Source of the DNA: Mycobacterium sp. PS03-16
GTDB lineage: Bacteria > Actinomycetota > Actinomycetes > Mycobacteriales > Mycobacteriaceae
Length of the DNA stretch: 64,000 nucleotides
Reading direction: 5' to 3'
NCBI RefSeq assembly: GCF_004570325.1
Contig: NZ_SPQO01000023.1
Span: forward strand, 16,808-80,807
A program made the position numbers and the translations under genes. Every line of letters starts with the position of its first letter. The first letter of the stretch is position 1. Positions 50,311 to 59,537 of this stretch are shown here, piece by piece. Below the pieces are notes generated by a model. It had not been told where the DNA came from. It worked only from the letters and a program-made list of their open reading frames with translations, and did no database searches.

Positions 50311-50444
50311 GTGCCGCGGATTCCATCCCGCAGATGGGGCCGAACATCGACGGAGTGCTCAGCTGCCGGACACACCCGGCGCCATCTGGGAACGCCGATC
50401 CGCTCACCGCTAACGTCGCCGGCACGTCCGCCGATGACACAACC

Positions 50445-50879
50445 ATGAGAGCGATCCGTGCCGTTGCGCTGGCCGCCGCGCTGACCGCGCCGTGGGTGTC
50501 GGTGGCGCCGGCGCACGCCCAGCCCGCCGCGCAACTGGATCGGGTGCCGGTGGTGGCGTCGCCGACATGTGGCGGGACCGTCAGCGCCGACGCGCAGGTG
50601 GTGCCGGTTCAGGTGGGCGATCGCGTCGGCAACGGTGTCCGCGTCGCGATCTCTTACGACGCCGGCATCTATGACGGCTCCTGTGCGCTCACCGTGACCG
50701 CCGACTGGCGAAACCTCGACAGCGGCGCCACCGGGAGCGACGACATCACCGCGGTGTCGACGATCGACGGGCATTACGGGTTCATTGGGTACGCCAACGC
50801 CACGTTCGACACGGGCAGCGGCACGGTGGTGATCACGCTGAGCTCGCATCCCGGCGCCGAGATGCGGATCACCACGTAG
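50445..50879 (+). CDS. Small exported protein of unknown function
   Basis: The gene encodes 144 residues from ATG 50445; the frame is open further upstream without homology. A signal peptide is clear: MRAIRAVALAAALTAPWVSV, cleaved after AHA (about 24). The mature protein (about 120 residues) has two Cys (PTCGGT and GSCALT), probably a disulfide, and beta-rich segments such as NGVRVAISYDAGIYDG and GTVVITLSSHPG. No family recognised. It is a member of a run of small envelope-type genes (49.7-51.8 kb). Confidence 0.75.
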   Translation: MRAIRAVALAAALTAPWVSVAPAHAQPAAQLDRVPVVASPTCGGTVSADAQVVPVQVGDRVGNGVRVAISYDAGIYDGSCALTVTADWRNLDSGATGSDDITAVSTIDGHYGFIGYANATFDTGSGTVVITLSSHPGAEMRITT

Positions 50880-50956
50880 TGCGGTGGGGTGGACGTGGGC
50901 CCGGTTCCGTATTCCCGCAGCCCTGAACCTCGACGCAGAACACGAAAGGCTGACCC

Positions 50957-51391
50957 GTGTCCGAACCTGTTGCCCCGGAACCCTGCACACCGCCGCCCAC
51001 CACGCGCGCCCGAACCGTCGCCCGGTTCGCCCTGGCCGGCGCGATGATCTTCGCCGGGTTCAGCCACCTGTTCTGGGCCCGCGAAGAGTTCCAGGCCCAG
51101 GTCCCGCGATGGGTGCCGATGGACGCCGACGGCGTGGTCATGGCCTCCGGCGGCGTCGAGATCACCCTGGGCGTCGGGCTGGCCGTGCTCAACCGCGACC
51201 GGGTCCTCGTGGGCCGGTTGCTGGCGGCCTTCTTCATCCTGATCTTCCCCGGCAACCTCGCGCAGTACCTCAACCACGCCGACGGCTTCGGCCTCAACAG
51301 CGATACCAGCCGCTTCGTCCGGCTGCTCTTCCAGCCCGTGCTGATCGCCTGGGCGCTGTGGGCGACCGGCATTCCCCGACACAAGCGCTGA
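50957..51391 (+). CDS. DoxX-like membrane protein
   Basis: The gene encodes 144 residues from GTG 50957. Four hydrophobic helices: TVARFALAGAMIFAGFSHLF, GVEITLGVGLAVLNRDRVLV, RLLAAFFILIFPGNLAQYLN and LLFQPVLIAWALWATGI. The order and the PGNLAQYLN turn match small DoxX-like/YphA proteins. The N-terminal 20 residues are Pro/Thr-rich. No regulator nearby. Role unknown; related proteins act in redox or membrane homeostasis. Confidence 0.8.
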   Translation: MSEPVAPEPCTPPPTTRARTVARFALAGAMIFAGFSHLFWAREEFQAQVPRWVPMDADGVVMASGGVEITLGVGLAVLNRDRVLVGRLLAAFFILIFPGNLAQYLNHADGFGLNSDTSRFVRLLFQPVLIAWALWATGIPRHKR

Positions 51392-51499
51392 GCGCTGCGC
51401 GGCTCCCCACGCCGACGGAATCAATCCGACGACGGTCCTGTTTCACGGGAAGTCGCGGACATGTCGCCCACGACGGAGTAGCGAAAGAGGGCGAGACAG

Positions 51500-51751
51500 A
51501 TGAAGAAGTTCGGATTGGTGGGCATTGTCGCCAGTGCGTTGTCCGCCGCGGTGATCGGCTTCGCCGGTCCGGCGCAGGCCGATGACGGGTACGGGTTCGG
51601 CGGGCACGGTGACGACCGGATCTTCAGCATGGACCGCGGAGACGACGGTCAACGGCACCGCCGCGACCGGGACCACCGCAACAACCCCTGGTACGACCTG
51701 CTGGTGCCCAACGTGAAGGTGCCGCACGTCGACACCACCGTGCGGAACTGA
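51500..51751 (+). CDS. Small secreted Asp/Arg/His-rich protein
   Basis: The gene encodes 83 residues from ATG 51500, with GAGACAG upstream. The signal peptide KKFGLVGIVASALSAAVIGF is cleaved after AQA (about 30). The mature ~53 residues are highly charged: DDGYGFGGHGDDRIFSMDRG then GQRHRRDRDHRNN, ending PWYDLLVPNVKVPHVDTT. The His/Asp-rich centre could bind metal. No family recognised; small mycobacterial secreted proteins of this type are common. Confidence 0.7.
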   Translation: MKKFGLVGIVASALSAAVIGFAGPAQADDGYGFGGHGDDRIFSMDRGDDGQRHRRDRDHRNNPWYDLLVPNVKVPHVDTTVRN

Positions 51752-51849
51752 TCGCCGGCACGGTGACGCCGCGCTCGACATCCCCATCACCGACAACGGG
51801 GGTTTCGTGATCCCTGGCTGACGGCGATCCGCGTCCGGATACTGGGCTG

Positions 51850-52722
51850 ATGGACCAGACGCAGTTGGCGGACTTCCTCCGGACCCGGCGTAGCGCCCTC
51901 GCACCCGAGGATGTCGGGCTACCGCCGGGATCCCGGCGGCGGATACCGGGCCTGCGCCGCGAGGAGGTCGCACGCCTGGCGATGATCTCCACGGACTACT
52001 ACTGCCGGATGGAGCAGCAACGCGGCCCCCAACCCTCGGTCGAAGTCCTGGCGTCGCTGGCGCGGGCGCTGCGGTTGTCGCTCGATGAGCGGGACCACCT
52101 GTTCCGGCTGGCCGGTCATAACGCGCCGGCCCGCACCTACGTGAGCGAACACGTCAGCCCTGCCACGATGCGGATTCTCGATCGGCTCCAGGATACCCCG
52201 GCTCAGGTGATGTCCGCGCTGGCAGAGACTCTGGTCCAGACTCCCGCTGCGCGCGCACTGCTCGGCGATCAGACGTCGCACCGTGGCCATGCCCGCAGCG
52301 TGGTGTACCGGTGGTTCACCGACGAGGCGTCCCGCGAGGTGTACCCCGTGGAGGACCACGCTGCCGTCGCGCGGTCCTACGTTGCACGGGCACGCTTCGC
52401 GTACGCCCGCGACGGCGCCGGGTCGCGCGCCGCCGACATCGTCGAAGACCTGCTGAAGTGCTCCGCCGAATTCGCGGCGCTGTGGCAGCGCCACGACGTC
52501 GACGCGCCCGTGGAACTCGACAAGCGCATCGTTCACCCCACGCTCGGAGTGCTCGACGTGCAATGCCAAGTGCTATACGACGCAACGCAATTGCACACCT
52601 TGCTCGTCTTCACCGCCGAACCGGGAACGGCCAGTCACGAGAAGCTCGCGGCATTGGGTGCCGACCCGCAGAGATACGCACGCGACGGTGTCCTCGAACC
52701 GCCGGTCGACATGCACGCCTGA
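51850..52722 (+). CDS. XRE-family regulator with MmyB-like ligand domain
   Basis: The gene encodes 290 residues from ATG 51850. The N-terminal HTH_31 is LADFLRTRRSALAPEDVGLP, then RRIPGLRREEVARLAMISTD and YYCRMEQQRGPQPSVEVLAS (residues 6-70). The MmyB-like PAS domain follows: TPAARALLGDQT, ARSVVYRWFTDEASREVY and a C-terminal DVQCQVLYDATQLHTLLVFT. This family usually represses an adjacent SDR or oxidoreductase gene. It ends 19 bp from the convergent paralogue at 52742-53620. Confidence 0.9.
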   Translation: MDQTQLADFLRTRRSALAPEDVGLPPGSRRRIPGLRREEVARLAMISTDYYCRMEQQRGPQPSVEVLASLARALRLSLDERDHLFRLAGHNAPARTYVSEHVSPATMRILDRLQDTPAQVMSALAETLVQTPAARALLGDQTSHRGHARSVVYRWFTDEASREVYPVEDHAAVARSYVARARFAYARDGAGSRAADIVEDLLKCSAEFAALWQRHDVDAPVELDKRIVHPTLGVLDVQCQVLYDATQLHTLLVFTAEPGTASHEKLAALGADPQRYARDGVLEPPVDMHA

Positions 52723-52741
52723 CCCGACCCACGCAGGTTCT

Positions 52742-53620
52742 TCAGCGGGAGAACCACTGGTATCCGAGCACCGTCGACAGCTGCAGCTTGGTGTGGCTCT
52801 CGGTGCCGGGGACGGCCAGCCAGATCAGCAGCCGATGGTCGAGGGAAACGGTGTGCAGTATCTCGCGCTGCACTTCGACGATGCCCACGACGGGATGCAC
52901 AATCTGACATCGCCTCGGGCCCAGCGCACCAAGCAGAGGGGGCTCCCGTCGCCACAGTTCACCGAACTCCGTGCTGTGGTTGAGCAGGGTCGTGACGAGT
53001 TCGCGCGCCCTACGGTCCCCGTCACCCGAGCACAGTGTGTGGCGGAGATCCGCAACGATCTCCGCGCCGATCACGGCCTGCTCATCGACGGAAAAGCGCT
53101 GCCGTTCGAAAAAGTCCAGAAACCATCGGTGATAACCACTGCGCGCCTGGCCGCGGTGGTGGCTGTGGTCGCCGAACAGGTAGCACGCCGACGGTGTCTG
53201 GTGCAGGATCTCCCCGATGGGGCCGACCGCCATCACCGGGGTGTCGGCCAACCTGCCGAGCACATGCATCGATCCGGGAGTGACGTGCGCGGTCCCGCGG
53301 GCATGACGGCCCTCGTCATAGCCCGCCGCGCTGAACAAGTGGTCGCGGTCGGCACGGGTGAAACGCAGACCGCGCGCGATTCCGGCCAGCACGGTGGGGG
53401 AGGGCCGCGGCGGGTTCCGCTGTTCGAGCCGGCTGTAGTAGGCCGGCGAGATCGCGCACAGTGCGGCCGCTTCCTCGCGACGCAGGCCCGGTGTGCGTCG
53501 ACGCGGCCCGCGTGGTAACCCGACGTCCTCGGGTTGCAGCACGCGGCGCCGCTCCCTGAGCAGGCGCGCCACGTCGGCGAGATCGTCCTGCCGAGCCACG
53601 TCCGTACTCACGGTGGCCAT
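52742..53620 (-). CDS. XRE-family regulator with MmyB-like ligand domain
   Basis: The gene encodes 292 residues from ATG 53620; the frame continues upstream through the next gene without homology. HTH: VARLLRERRRVLQPEDVGLP, RRRTPGLRREEAAALCAISP, YYSRLEQRNPPRPSPTVLAG. The ligand domain is PIGEILHQTPSACYLFGDHS and HRWFLDFFERQRFS. It is a paralogue of the convergent gene, with the same architecture throughout. An SDR gene lies upstream on the same strand, the usual target of such regulators. Confidence 0.9.
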   Translation of the reverse strand: MATVSTDVARQDDLADVARLLRERRRVLQPEDVGLPRGPRRRTPGLRREEAAALCAISPAYYSRLEQRNPPRPSPTVLAGIARGLRFTRADRDHLFSAAGYDEGRHARGTAHVTPGSMHVLGRLADTPVMAVGPIGEILHQTPSACYLFGDHSHHRGQARSGYHRWFLDFFERQRFSVDEQAVIGAEIVADLRHTLCSGDGDRRARELVTTLLNHSTEFGELWRREPPLLGALGPRRCQIVHPVVGIVEVQREILHTVSLDHRLLIWLAVPGTESHTKLQLSTVLGYQWFSR

Positions 53621-53700
53621 CCTCAGACCCGCTGCGGCTCGGGGGTGGAGCGTCTCGCGAGTTCGAAGCACGGGTACGTCCTTCGCGTCCGTCGTCGCGC

Positions 53701-54642
53701 TCACGCCGCCACGAACTGCGCGCCGACCAGCCGTTCGGACAGGCTCCACAGTCGTGCCGCCTCGGCCACATCGCGCGCGGGTCGGTACACCGCCTGCTCG
53801 GCTGGTCGCCCCGACAGATGGCCCAGGCCGCTCGGTCCGTAAAAGCGGCCGCCCTCCGCGGCGGGGTCGGTGGCCGCGTACAACGCCGGCAACATGCCTT
53901 CCTCGGCGTTTCGATTCACCAGGCCGATACGCGCGGACACGCGGACCATGCGCAGCGCGGTCGTCGGGCGGTGGCGGCCCATGTGCGACTGCGCGTTCAG
54001 AAGATTGGTCGGTGTCACGCCGGGGTGAGCGACATTGCTGGAGATGCCCCAGCCGCCCTGCCGGCTGCGACGGTCGAGTTCCAGACCGAACATCAGGTTG
54101 GCGATCTTGGACTGACTGTAGGCCTTGCGCACCGAATAGGACTCCTCGAAGTCGAGGTCGTTCCAGTTGATCGCGTTGGTGGCGGCCGAGATGCTCGACT
54201 GGGTCGTCACCCGAGCCCGGCCGGCCGTCAGCAGGGGGAACAGTCGGGCGGTGAGCGCGAAATGCCCGAGATGGTTGGTGCCCCACTGCAGTTCGAAGCC
54301 GTCGGCGGTAGTCCGGCGGTTGGGCGGATTCATCACTCCCGCGTTGTTGATCAGCAGTCTGATCGGACGCCCCTCGGCGACCAGTTCGCCACTGCAGTCG
54401 GCGACCGACTGCAGTGACGACAGGTCCAATCGACGGGCGGATACCTGCGCTCCGGATACGTCGGCGCGAATGCGCGCGACTGCGGCGCCGCCCTTGTCAG
54501 CGTTCCGCACCGGCAGCATGACCTCCGCGCCGGCCGCGGCAAGCCGCCGGGCCAGGCTGAAGCCGATACCGTCGCTGCCGCCGGTGATGACAACTCGCTG
54601 TCCGCTCAGGTCGGGTACTCGAACCGATCGGCTGTCTGACAT
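53701..54642 (-). CDS. SDR family oxidoreductase (retinol-dehydrogenase-like)
   Basis: The gene encodes 313 residues from ATG 54642. Rossmann motif RVVITGGSDGIGFSLARRLA near 15-34. INNAGVM near 97, then a Ser in TTQSSISAAT and the catalytic YSQSKIANLMFGLEL (Tyr, Lys) near 170. The length and the WGTNHLGHFALTARL segment are typical of WWOX/retinol-dehydrogenase-like SDRs. It lies upstream of an MmyB-type regulator gene on the same strand and is likely controlled by it. Substrate unknown, probably a hydrophobic alcohol or aldehyde. Confidence 0.9.
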   Translation of the reverse strand: MSDSRSVRVPDLSGQRVVITGGSDGIGFSLARRLAAAGAEVMLPVRNADKGGAAVARIRADVSGAQVSARRLDLSSLQSVADCSGELVAEGRPIRLLINNAGVMNPPNRRTTADGFELQWGTNHLGHFALTARLFPLLTAGRARVTTQSSISAATNAINWNDLDFEESYSVRKAYSQSKIANLMFGLELDRRSRQGGWGISSNVAHPGVTPTNLLNAQSHMGRHRPTTALRMVRVSARIGLVNRNAEEGMLPALYAATDPAAEGGRFYGPSGLGHLSGRPAEQAVYRPARDVAEAARLWSLSERLVGAQFVAA

Positions 54643-54806
54643 GTGGTCTCCTCGTGCTGGGCGTCTGTCGGATGCCCGCCACAGTCACAGGAATCCCGCC
54701 GCACATTCAGGTCGCAACCATCCGCGGATCGGCGGTCCCTGGTTCCCGGGCGACCAGGGACACACAATCGAGACGACCTCACCGCAGCGATACGACAGGA
54801 GTACGG

Positions 54807-55242
54807 ATGCCCGACCTCCACGAGGCCTGTCACCGCCACTGGTTCGTCACCGGAGCGGCGGGAGGCATCGGCCGCAACATCGTGAGCTGTGCCTTGGACC
54901 GCGGCGATCACGTCACGGCAACCGTGCGCCGGGGAGCAGCTGGGCGCCACCCGCACCGAGTTCCTCTCGGGTATGCGATTCACCGACGCATCGCCGCCGT
55001 ATCAGACGGGTGCCGTGGGTACCGTCCGAGACGCCCTCGAGAACGCTGACCGGAATATCCTGACGGCGGATCCGAGCAAGGTGGCAACGCTGATCTACGA
55101 CACGACACGGGTGCCGAATGCGCCCCGCCGCCTCACATTGGGACGCGACAGTTATGAATCAGTGCACCGCGCACTGACCGGGCGCATCGCCGCGCTGGAG
55201 TCCCAGCGTGCGCTCGCTGAATTCGTGAATCTCACCGACTGA
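54807..55242 (+). pseudogene. SDR gene with internal deletion and frameshift
   Basis: ATG 54807 after AGGAG starts HRHWFVTGAAGGIGRNIVSC, a good SDR Rossmann motif, which reaches ALDRGDHVTATVRR. Near 54940 the frame changes, and EQLGATRTEFLSGMRFTDAS leads into a normal SDR C-terminus: ADPSKVATLIYDTTRVPN, APRRLTLGRDSYESVHRALT. The section that holds NAG, catalytic Ser and YxxxK (about 130-150 residues) is missing. The stop at 55240-55242 abuts the convergent gene. The product cannot be an active SDR. Confidence 0.8.
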
Positions 55243-56778
55243 TCACCCGCCGCGTCGCGTGGGAGCAGGCTGGAGCCACTGGTCGACGGGCGCGTGGTCG
55301 TCGGTGAGGGTGCCGGCGGACCCGACCCACGCGGCGAGATCGGCGCCGCTGAGCGTCGACCAGTCGGTTCCGCTGTCCTGCAACCCCGTTCGGACCGCCG
55401 ACACGTTGATCGGTCGGTCGGAGGCGACGGCTACGACGTTGCCTCCGCGGGGCGCGTCGGCCGGCGCCAGGCCGAGGTCCTGCGGTTCGCCGCACAGCAG
55501 GACGTGGGGGAAGACCCGTGCCAGCGTCGCGAGCTCGGCCCGCACGAACGTCATGTCGCCGTGGTCGATGAGGTTGGCCACGTAGATCCCGTCGTCGTCG
55601 AGGACGCGGCGGATGTCGGTCAGCGCCTCCACCGTGGTGAGGTGCCAGGGCACGCTGACGCCGCCGAAGGCGTCACCGACGACGAGATCACGGCTGCCGC
55701 CCTCGAGGGCGCGCAGCCCGATCCGGCCGTCCTCGACGCGGACCTCGACGGCCTCGTCCGGGGAGAGACCGAACCGCTCGTGGTCGACGCGCGCGACGCC
55801 ACCGTCGATCTCGGACACCACGCTGCGCGTGCCCGGGCGGGTGGCCGCCAGGTAGCGGGGGAACGTCAGCCCGCCGCCGCCGAGGTGGTACGCCGCCAGC
55901 GGACGGGGAGACGGGAACATCGCATCGATCACCGCGGCGAAGGCGCGGACGTAGGCGAACTCCAGATGCGTCGGATCGTTCAGGTCGACGTACGAGTGGC
56001 GCAGGCCGTCGAGCACCAGGGCGCGGCCGCCGGTCCGCTCGGGATCGGCGGTCACCGAGACGCAGTGATAATGGGTCTCGACGTCACAGCCGCCCGGCGC
56101 GACCACGCCGGCCACCCCGCCCGCCAGTGCCAGCGCCGCGAGCGTGGCGGCGGCGGTGCTGCGCCACCGTCGCGTCCGCCACTCGACCGCGGCGGCGCCG
56201 ATCAGCAGCAGTACGCCCAGCCCCATCAGGATGCCGCTGACCGGGAGCCGTGAGATCAACACGAACCCGGTGAGGACGGTGCCGGCGATCGCGCCGACGG
56301 TCCCCACGCCGGACAATTTCCCGACGACGGTGCCGGTCTCGGCGAGCCGGGTCAGCCGGATCTTGGTGACCATGGGCGTCACCGCCGACAGCAACGCACC
56401 CGGCAGCAGAATCGACAGCGACGCCACGAGCAGCAGCAGCGGCGGCGCCCATTCGCCCGCGGACCGAACCACCGCCGGGGTGACCGCCACGACCGCTCCG
56501 GAGACACCCAGCGCCGGACCGAGGAACCGGCGCGGATCGGTCCGGTCGGCGAGCCACCCACCGGCCCACGAACCGGCGGCGATCGCGGCGAGCGCGATCC
56601 CGATCACCAGCGTGCTGGTCTCCAGCGTCAGGCCGAGATAGGGCGCAAGCAGGCGCAATGCGGTGATCTCGACGACCAGCACGGCAGCCGAGGACCCGAA
56701 GACCAGGGCCGCCGCCGCCCGCGGACCCATGTCACCGGGTGGCTCGGGTGGGGCAGGCGGCGTGGGCGGTTCCGTCAC
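55243..56778 (-). CDS. Spermidine-synthase-like domain fused to membrane domain
   Basis: The gene encodes 511 residues from GTG 56778. Residues about 20-245 form seven or more helices (AALVFGSSAAVLVVEITALR, AGSWAGGWLADRTDPRRF, LLLLVASLSILLPGALLSAV). The C-terminal ~250 residues are a Rossmann methyltransferase-like SpeE domain: HLGGGGLTFPRYLAATRPGT, VSEIDGGVARVDHERFGL, LVVGDAFGG. The polyamine-binding Asp/Tyr set of true SpeE is only partly kept (VGDAFGG for DxTDPxGP), so spermidine synthesis is doubtful. This architecture is common in actinobacteria; function unknown. Confidence 0.85.
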   Translation of the reverse strand: MTEPPTPPAPPEPPGDMGPRAAAALVFGSSAAVLVVEITALRLLAPYLGLTLETSTLVIGIALAAIAAGSWAGGWLADRTDPRRFLGPALGVSGAVVAVTPAVVRSAGEWAPPLLLLVASLSILLPGALLSAVTPMVTKIRLTRLAETGTVVGKLSGVGTVGAIAGTVLTGFVLISRLPVSGILMGLGVLLLIGAAAVEWRTRRWRSTAAATLAALALAGGVAGVVAPGGCDVETHYHCVSVTADPERTGGRALVLDGLRHSYVDLNDPTHLEFAYVRAFAAVIDAMFPSPRPLAAYHLGGGGLTFPRYLAATRPGTRSVVSEIDGGVARVDHERFGLSPDEAVEVRVEDGRIGLRALEGGSRDLVVGDAFGGVSVPWHLTTVEALTDIRRVLDDDGIYVANLIDHGDMTFVRAELATLARVFPHVLLCGEPQDLGLAPADAPRGGNVVAVASDRPINVSAVRTGLQDSGTDWSTLSGADLAAWVGSAGTLTDDHAPVDQWLQPAPTRRGG

Positions 56779-56895
56779 GCCCTCATCCTCGCAGGAGTGC
56801 CGCTGCGACCGGGCTGTCGGATAACGATTCGAAACCCGTTGTATTGCAGTCCGGCTCACGGGCGTCGGCGCATCGGGCCGCGCCACTATGGTCAC

Positions 56896-58035
56896 GTGGT
56901 GCACCGGCGAACCGCACTCCAGCTCCCGCTGTACCTGGCCGCAGCCGCCGCACTGTCCAAGATCGCGCCCGCGGCCGCCCAGGCGTCCCGCTGGTCGGCC
57001 GATCGCGCACACGCCTGGTACGAGGCGCACGGCTGGCTGGTCGGTGCCAATTACGTGACGTCGACCGCGGTGAACCAGATCGAGATGTTCCAGGCGGGAA
57101 CCTACGATCCGCGTCGCATCGACGGTGAACTCAGCGTGGCTCGACGTATCGGGATGAACACCATGCGGGTGTTCCTGCACGACCAGCTGTGGGCCACCGA
57201 CCGGGCGGGATTCAGTCAGCGGCTGTCCCAATTCGTCAGCATCGCGGCCCGCCACCAGATCAAGCCGTTGTTCGTCCTGTTCGACTCGTGCTGGGACCCG
57301 CAACCCAGGGTGGGCCGCCAGCGCCCGCCGATCAAGGGCGTGCACAACTCCGGGTGGGTGCAGAGCCCCGGGGCCGCCCGGCTGCAGGATCCCGCCTACA
57401 CCCGGGTGCTGCAGAGCTACGTCACCGGCGTGGTCGGCCTGTTCCGCAACGATCCCCGCGTCCTCGGGTGGGACGTGTGGAACGAGCCGGACAACCCGGC
57501 CAAGGACTACCGCAGGACCGAACACGAGGACAAGCTCGAGTTGGTCACCGCGTTCCTCCCGCACGTGTTCGGTTGGGTGCGTGCCGTCAACCCGGTGCAG
57601 CCGCTGACCAGCGGTGTGTGGCAGGGCCATTGGCGGGATCCGTCGCAGCGCAGCAAGATTGCCAGCCTGCAGCTCGAGCACTCCGACGTGATCAGCTTCC
57701 ACAGCTACGGCGATCCCTCCGAATTCGACGCCCGCATCGACGAACTCACTCCGCTGGGGCGGCCGATCCTGTGCACCGAGTACCTGGCCCGTAACCTGGG
57801 CAGCACCGTGGAGGGCGTGCTCCCGGTCGCCAAGCGGCGCAACGTCGCCGCCTACAACTGGGGCTTCGTCGCCGGGCGGACGCAGACCTATCTGCCGTGG
57901 GATTCCTGGCAGCAGCCGTACGCAGAGCTGCCCGAGACCTGGTTCAGCGACCTGATCCACCCGGACGGGACGGCCCATGACGACAACGAGATCCGCGTCA
58001 TCCAGAAGCTGACGGGCGTGGCGGCCGCCGGCTGA
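56896..58035 (+). CDS. Exported glycoside hydrolase family 5-like (cellulase-fold) protein
   Basis: GTG 56896 (a second GTG follows) gives 379 residues. It starts with a signal-like stretch, HRRTALQLPLYLAAAAALSK, cleaved near AQA. TIM-barrel GH-A clan motifs: the acid/base Glu in GWDVWNEPDN near 190-199, and nucleophile Glu in PILCTEYLAR near 291-300. VISFHSYGD supplies the usual His/Tyr. Substrate not assignable (beta-mannan, glucan or a mycobacterial envelope glycan). It ends 10 bp from the convergent F420/PPOX gene. Export would place it in the cell envelope. Confidence 0.85.
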   Translation: MVHRRTALQLPLYLAAAAALSKIAPAAAQASRWSADRAHAWYEAHGWLVGANYVTSTAVNQIEMFQAGTYDPRRIDGELSVARRIGMNTMRVFLHDQLWATDRAGFSQRLSQFVSIAARHQIKPLFVLFDSCWDPQPRVGRQRPPIKGVHNSGWVQSPGAARLQDPAYTRVLQSYVTGVVGLFRNDPRVLGWDVWNEPDNPAKDYRRTEHEDKLELVTAFLPHVFGWVRAVNPVQPLTSGVWQGHWRDPSQRSKIASLQLEHSDVISFHSYGDPSEFDARIDELTPLGRPILCTEYLARNLGSTVEGVLPVAKRRNVAAYNWGFVAGRTQTYLPWDSWQQPYAELPETWFSDLIHPDGTAHDDNEIRVIQKLTGVAAAG

Positions 58036-58045
58036 GGCGGTGAGC

Positions 58046-58474
58046 CTAGTGCGTGATGTCGAACGCCTTGATGACCTTGGCCGGGGCCACGCGCACCACC
58101 AGTTCCCCGGGGACACCGTTGCGCCGGCCGAACTCCTCGGCGCGGTCGGGTCCCACGTAGCGCCGCGCGATGCGGGTGGCGGTGTCGAGCAGTTCGGCGG
58201 GATTTTCGCCGAGTTCGGCGATGCCCTGGACCTGCACGAACGAGTACGGCGGGTGCGGATCGTCCACGGTGATCGTCACCCGTGGATCACGCTGCAGCGC
58301 CTTGCCTTTGGCGGTGTCCCTGCCGGTGTTGAAGACGAGGTGCCCCCGGTCGACGATGAACCACACCGGCGCCACGAGGGGGCGGCCATCCGAGGCCAGG
58401 TAGCCCAGCATCCCGGTGCGCGTGCCGTCCGAGAGGAAGTCGGTGACGTCGGGTTCGAGGTCGGTCACGTCCAC
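58046..58474 (-). CDS. PPOX-class, probably F420-dependent, oxidoreductase
   Basis: GTG 58474 is preferred (142 residues); a GTG two codons later is possible. Split beta-barrel flavin/F420-binding fold: TRTGMLGYLASDGRPLVAPV, WFIVDRGHLVFNTGRDTAKG near 48, KALQRDPRVTITVDDPHPPY near 68, SFVQVQGIAELGENP. This pattern matches TIGR03618-type PPOX proteins of mycobacteria, which bind F420 or FMN. The reading frame continues upstream without homology. It lies 34 bp downstream of the HadAB-like gene on the same strand. Confidence 0.88.
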   Translation of the reverse strand: MDVTDLEPDVTDFLSDGTRTGMLGYLASDGRPLVAPVWFIVDRGHLVFNTGRDTAKGKALQRDPRVTITVDDPHPPYSFVQVQGIAELGENPAELLDTATRIARRYVGPDRAEEFGRRNGVPGELVVRVAPAKVIKAFDITH

Positions 58475-58508
58475 ATGGTCCCACGCATCGACCGGGAGGG
58501 TCTCGCCG

Positions 58509-59537
58509 TCAGCGGAAGCGGACGTGCATGGTCGCGAGACCGAAGATCTTGCGGCTTCCGGACTTCGCGCCCACCAGGACGACGCCCGTGCGGGTCTCGG
58601 GGTCCAGCGATTTGATCTTGCCGGTGAACTCGATGTCGGCACCTTCCTTGGCCGACACGATCGCGGGCGCGGACAGCCGCACCGCGTAGCGGGTCACCGC
58701 ACCGGGGTCGCCCGACCATGCCGAGTGGAATCCGGCGCCCAGGCCCATGGTGAGCATGCCGTGGGCGATCACATCGGGCAGCCCGGCCAGTTTGGCGATG
58801 TCCTCGTCCCAGTGGATCGGGTTGGCGTCCCCGGCCACGCCGGCGTAGTTCACCAGGTCACCGCGGGAGAGCCGGGTGTGGTGGCTGGGGAGTTCGTCGC
58901 CCACCTTCAGGTCGTCGAAGTTCGCCGTGCCGGGGATACGGCCGCTCGGATCGGCGATCCGCACCTCACCCTCGGGGCGCACCTCTTTGGCGTAGGCGGT
59001 GTCGGACTGGCCGACCTCGAGGATGTTGACGTCGTGCATCATCGCGTGGTGCACGGCGGTCTTGATCGCCGGATCGACGTCTTCGGCGGTCACCCCGACC
59101 ACGGTGGTGTGCAGGGTGTGCACGCGCTCGCCGGCGGTGTCGGTGAACGTGTTGGTCACCGTGATCAGGTCACGGCCGGCGATCCGGCGCACCGAGGTGA
59201 GCTCGACGTCGATGCGCAGCTCGTCGCCGGCCACGATCGGGCGGTGCTGCTCGAAGACCTCTTCGGTCTGCATGTAGGTGTCGTAGCCGACGACGATCTC
59301 TTCGAACATGCGGCGATTGCACGTCATGCCCGGCGTCGACGTGAACGTCAGCGGCGCCACGAGGTCCGGGTACCCGAGCTCCTCGGCGGCGGCGACGTTC
59401 CAGTGCGCGGGGTGGTAGTCCTGCACCGCGCGGGCGTACTCGCGGAGCTTCTCGCGGCCCACGAGGTACGGCTCGTCCATCTGGTACCAGTGGCCGACGC
59501 GCGCTTCGAGCGGCGACGTATCTGCTGCTGCAGTCAT
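58509..59537 (-). CDS. Fused HadA/HadB-like (3R)-hydroxyacyl dehydratase (double hotdog / MaoC)
   Basis: ATG 59537 gives 342 residues. The first hotdog (about 1-150) has YARAVQDYHPAHWNVAAAEE and LTFTSTPGMTCNRRMF, like HadA. The second (about 185-342) carries the hydratase-2 motif VNYAGVAGDANPIHWDEDIA, with catalytic Asp and His, then HGMLTMGLGAGF. So only the second half holds the active site, as in fused HadAB proteins. The family dehydrates (3R)-hydroxyacyl-ACP or -CoA in lipid metabolism. It is not next to FAS genes here. It precedes the F420/PPOX gene by 34 bp and probably shares its transcript. Confidence 0.88.
   Translation of the reverse strand: MTAAADTSPLEARVGHWYQMDEPYLVGREKLREYARAVQDYHPAHWNVAAAEELGYPDLVAPLTFTSTPGMTCNRRMFEEIVVGYDTYMQTEEVFEQHRPIVAGDELRIDVELTSVRRIAGRDLITVTNTFTDTAGERVHTLHTTVVGVTAEDVDPAIKTAVHHAMMHDVNILEVGQSDTAYAKEVRPEGEVRIADPSGRIPGTANFDDLKVGDELPSHHTRLSRGDLVNYAGVAGDANPIHWDEDIAKLAGLPDVIAHGMLTMGLGAGFHSAWSGDPGAVTRYAVRLSAPAIVSAKEGADIEFTGKIKSLDPETRTGVVLVGAKSGSRKIFGLATMHVRFR

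Noticed and set aside
55243..56778. Naming this gene speE (spermidine synthase)
   Set aside because: The membrane half and the altered substrate motif argue against a true spermidine synthase, so only a family-level name is given.
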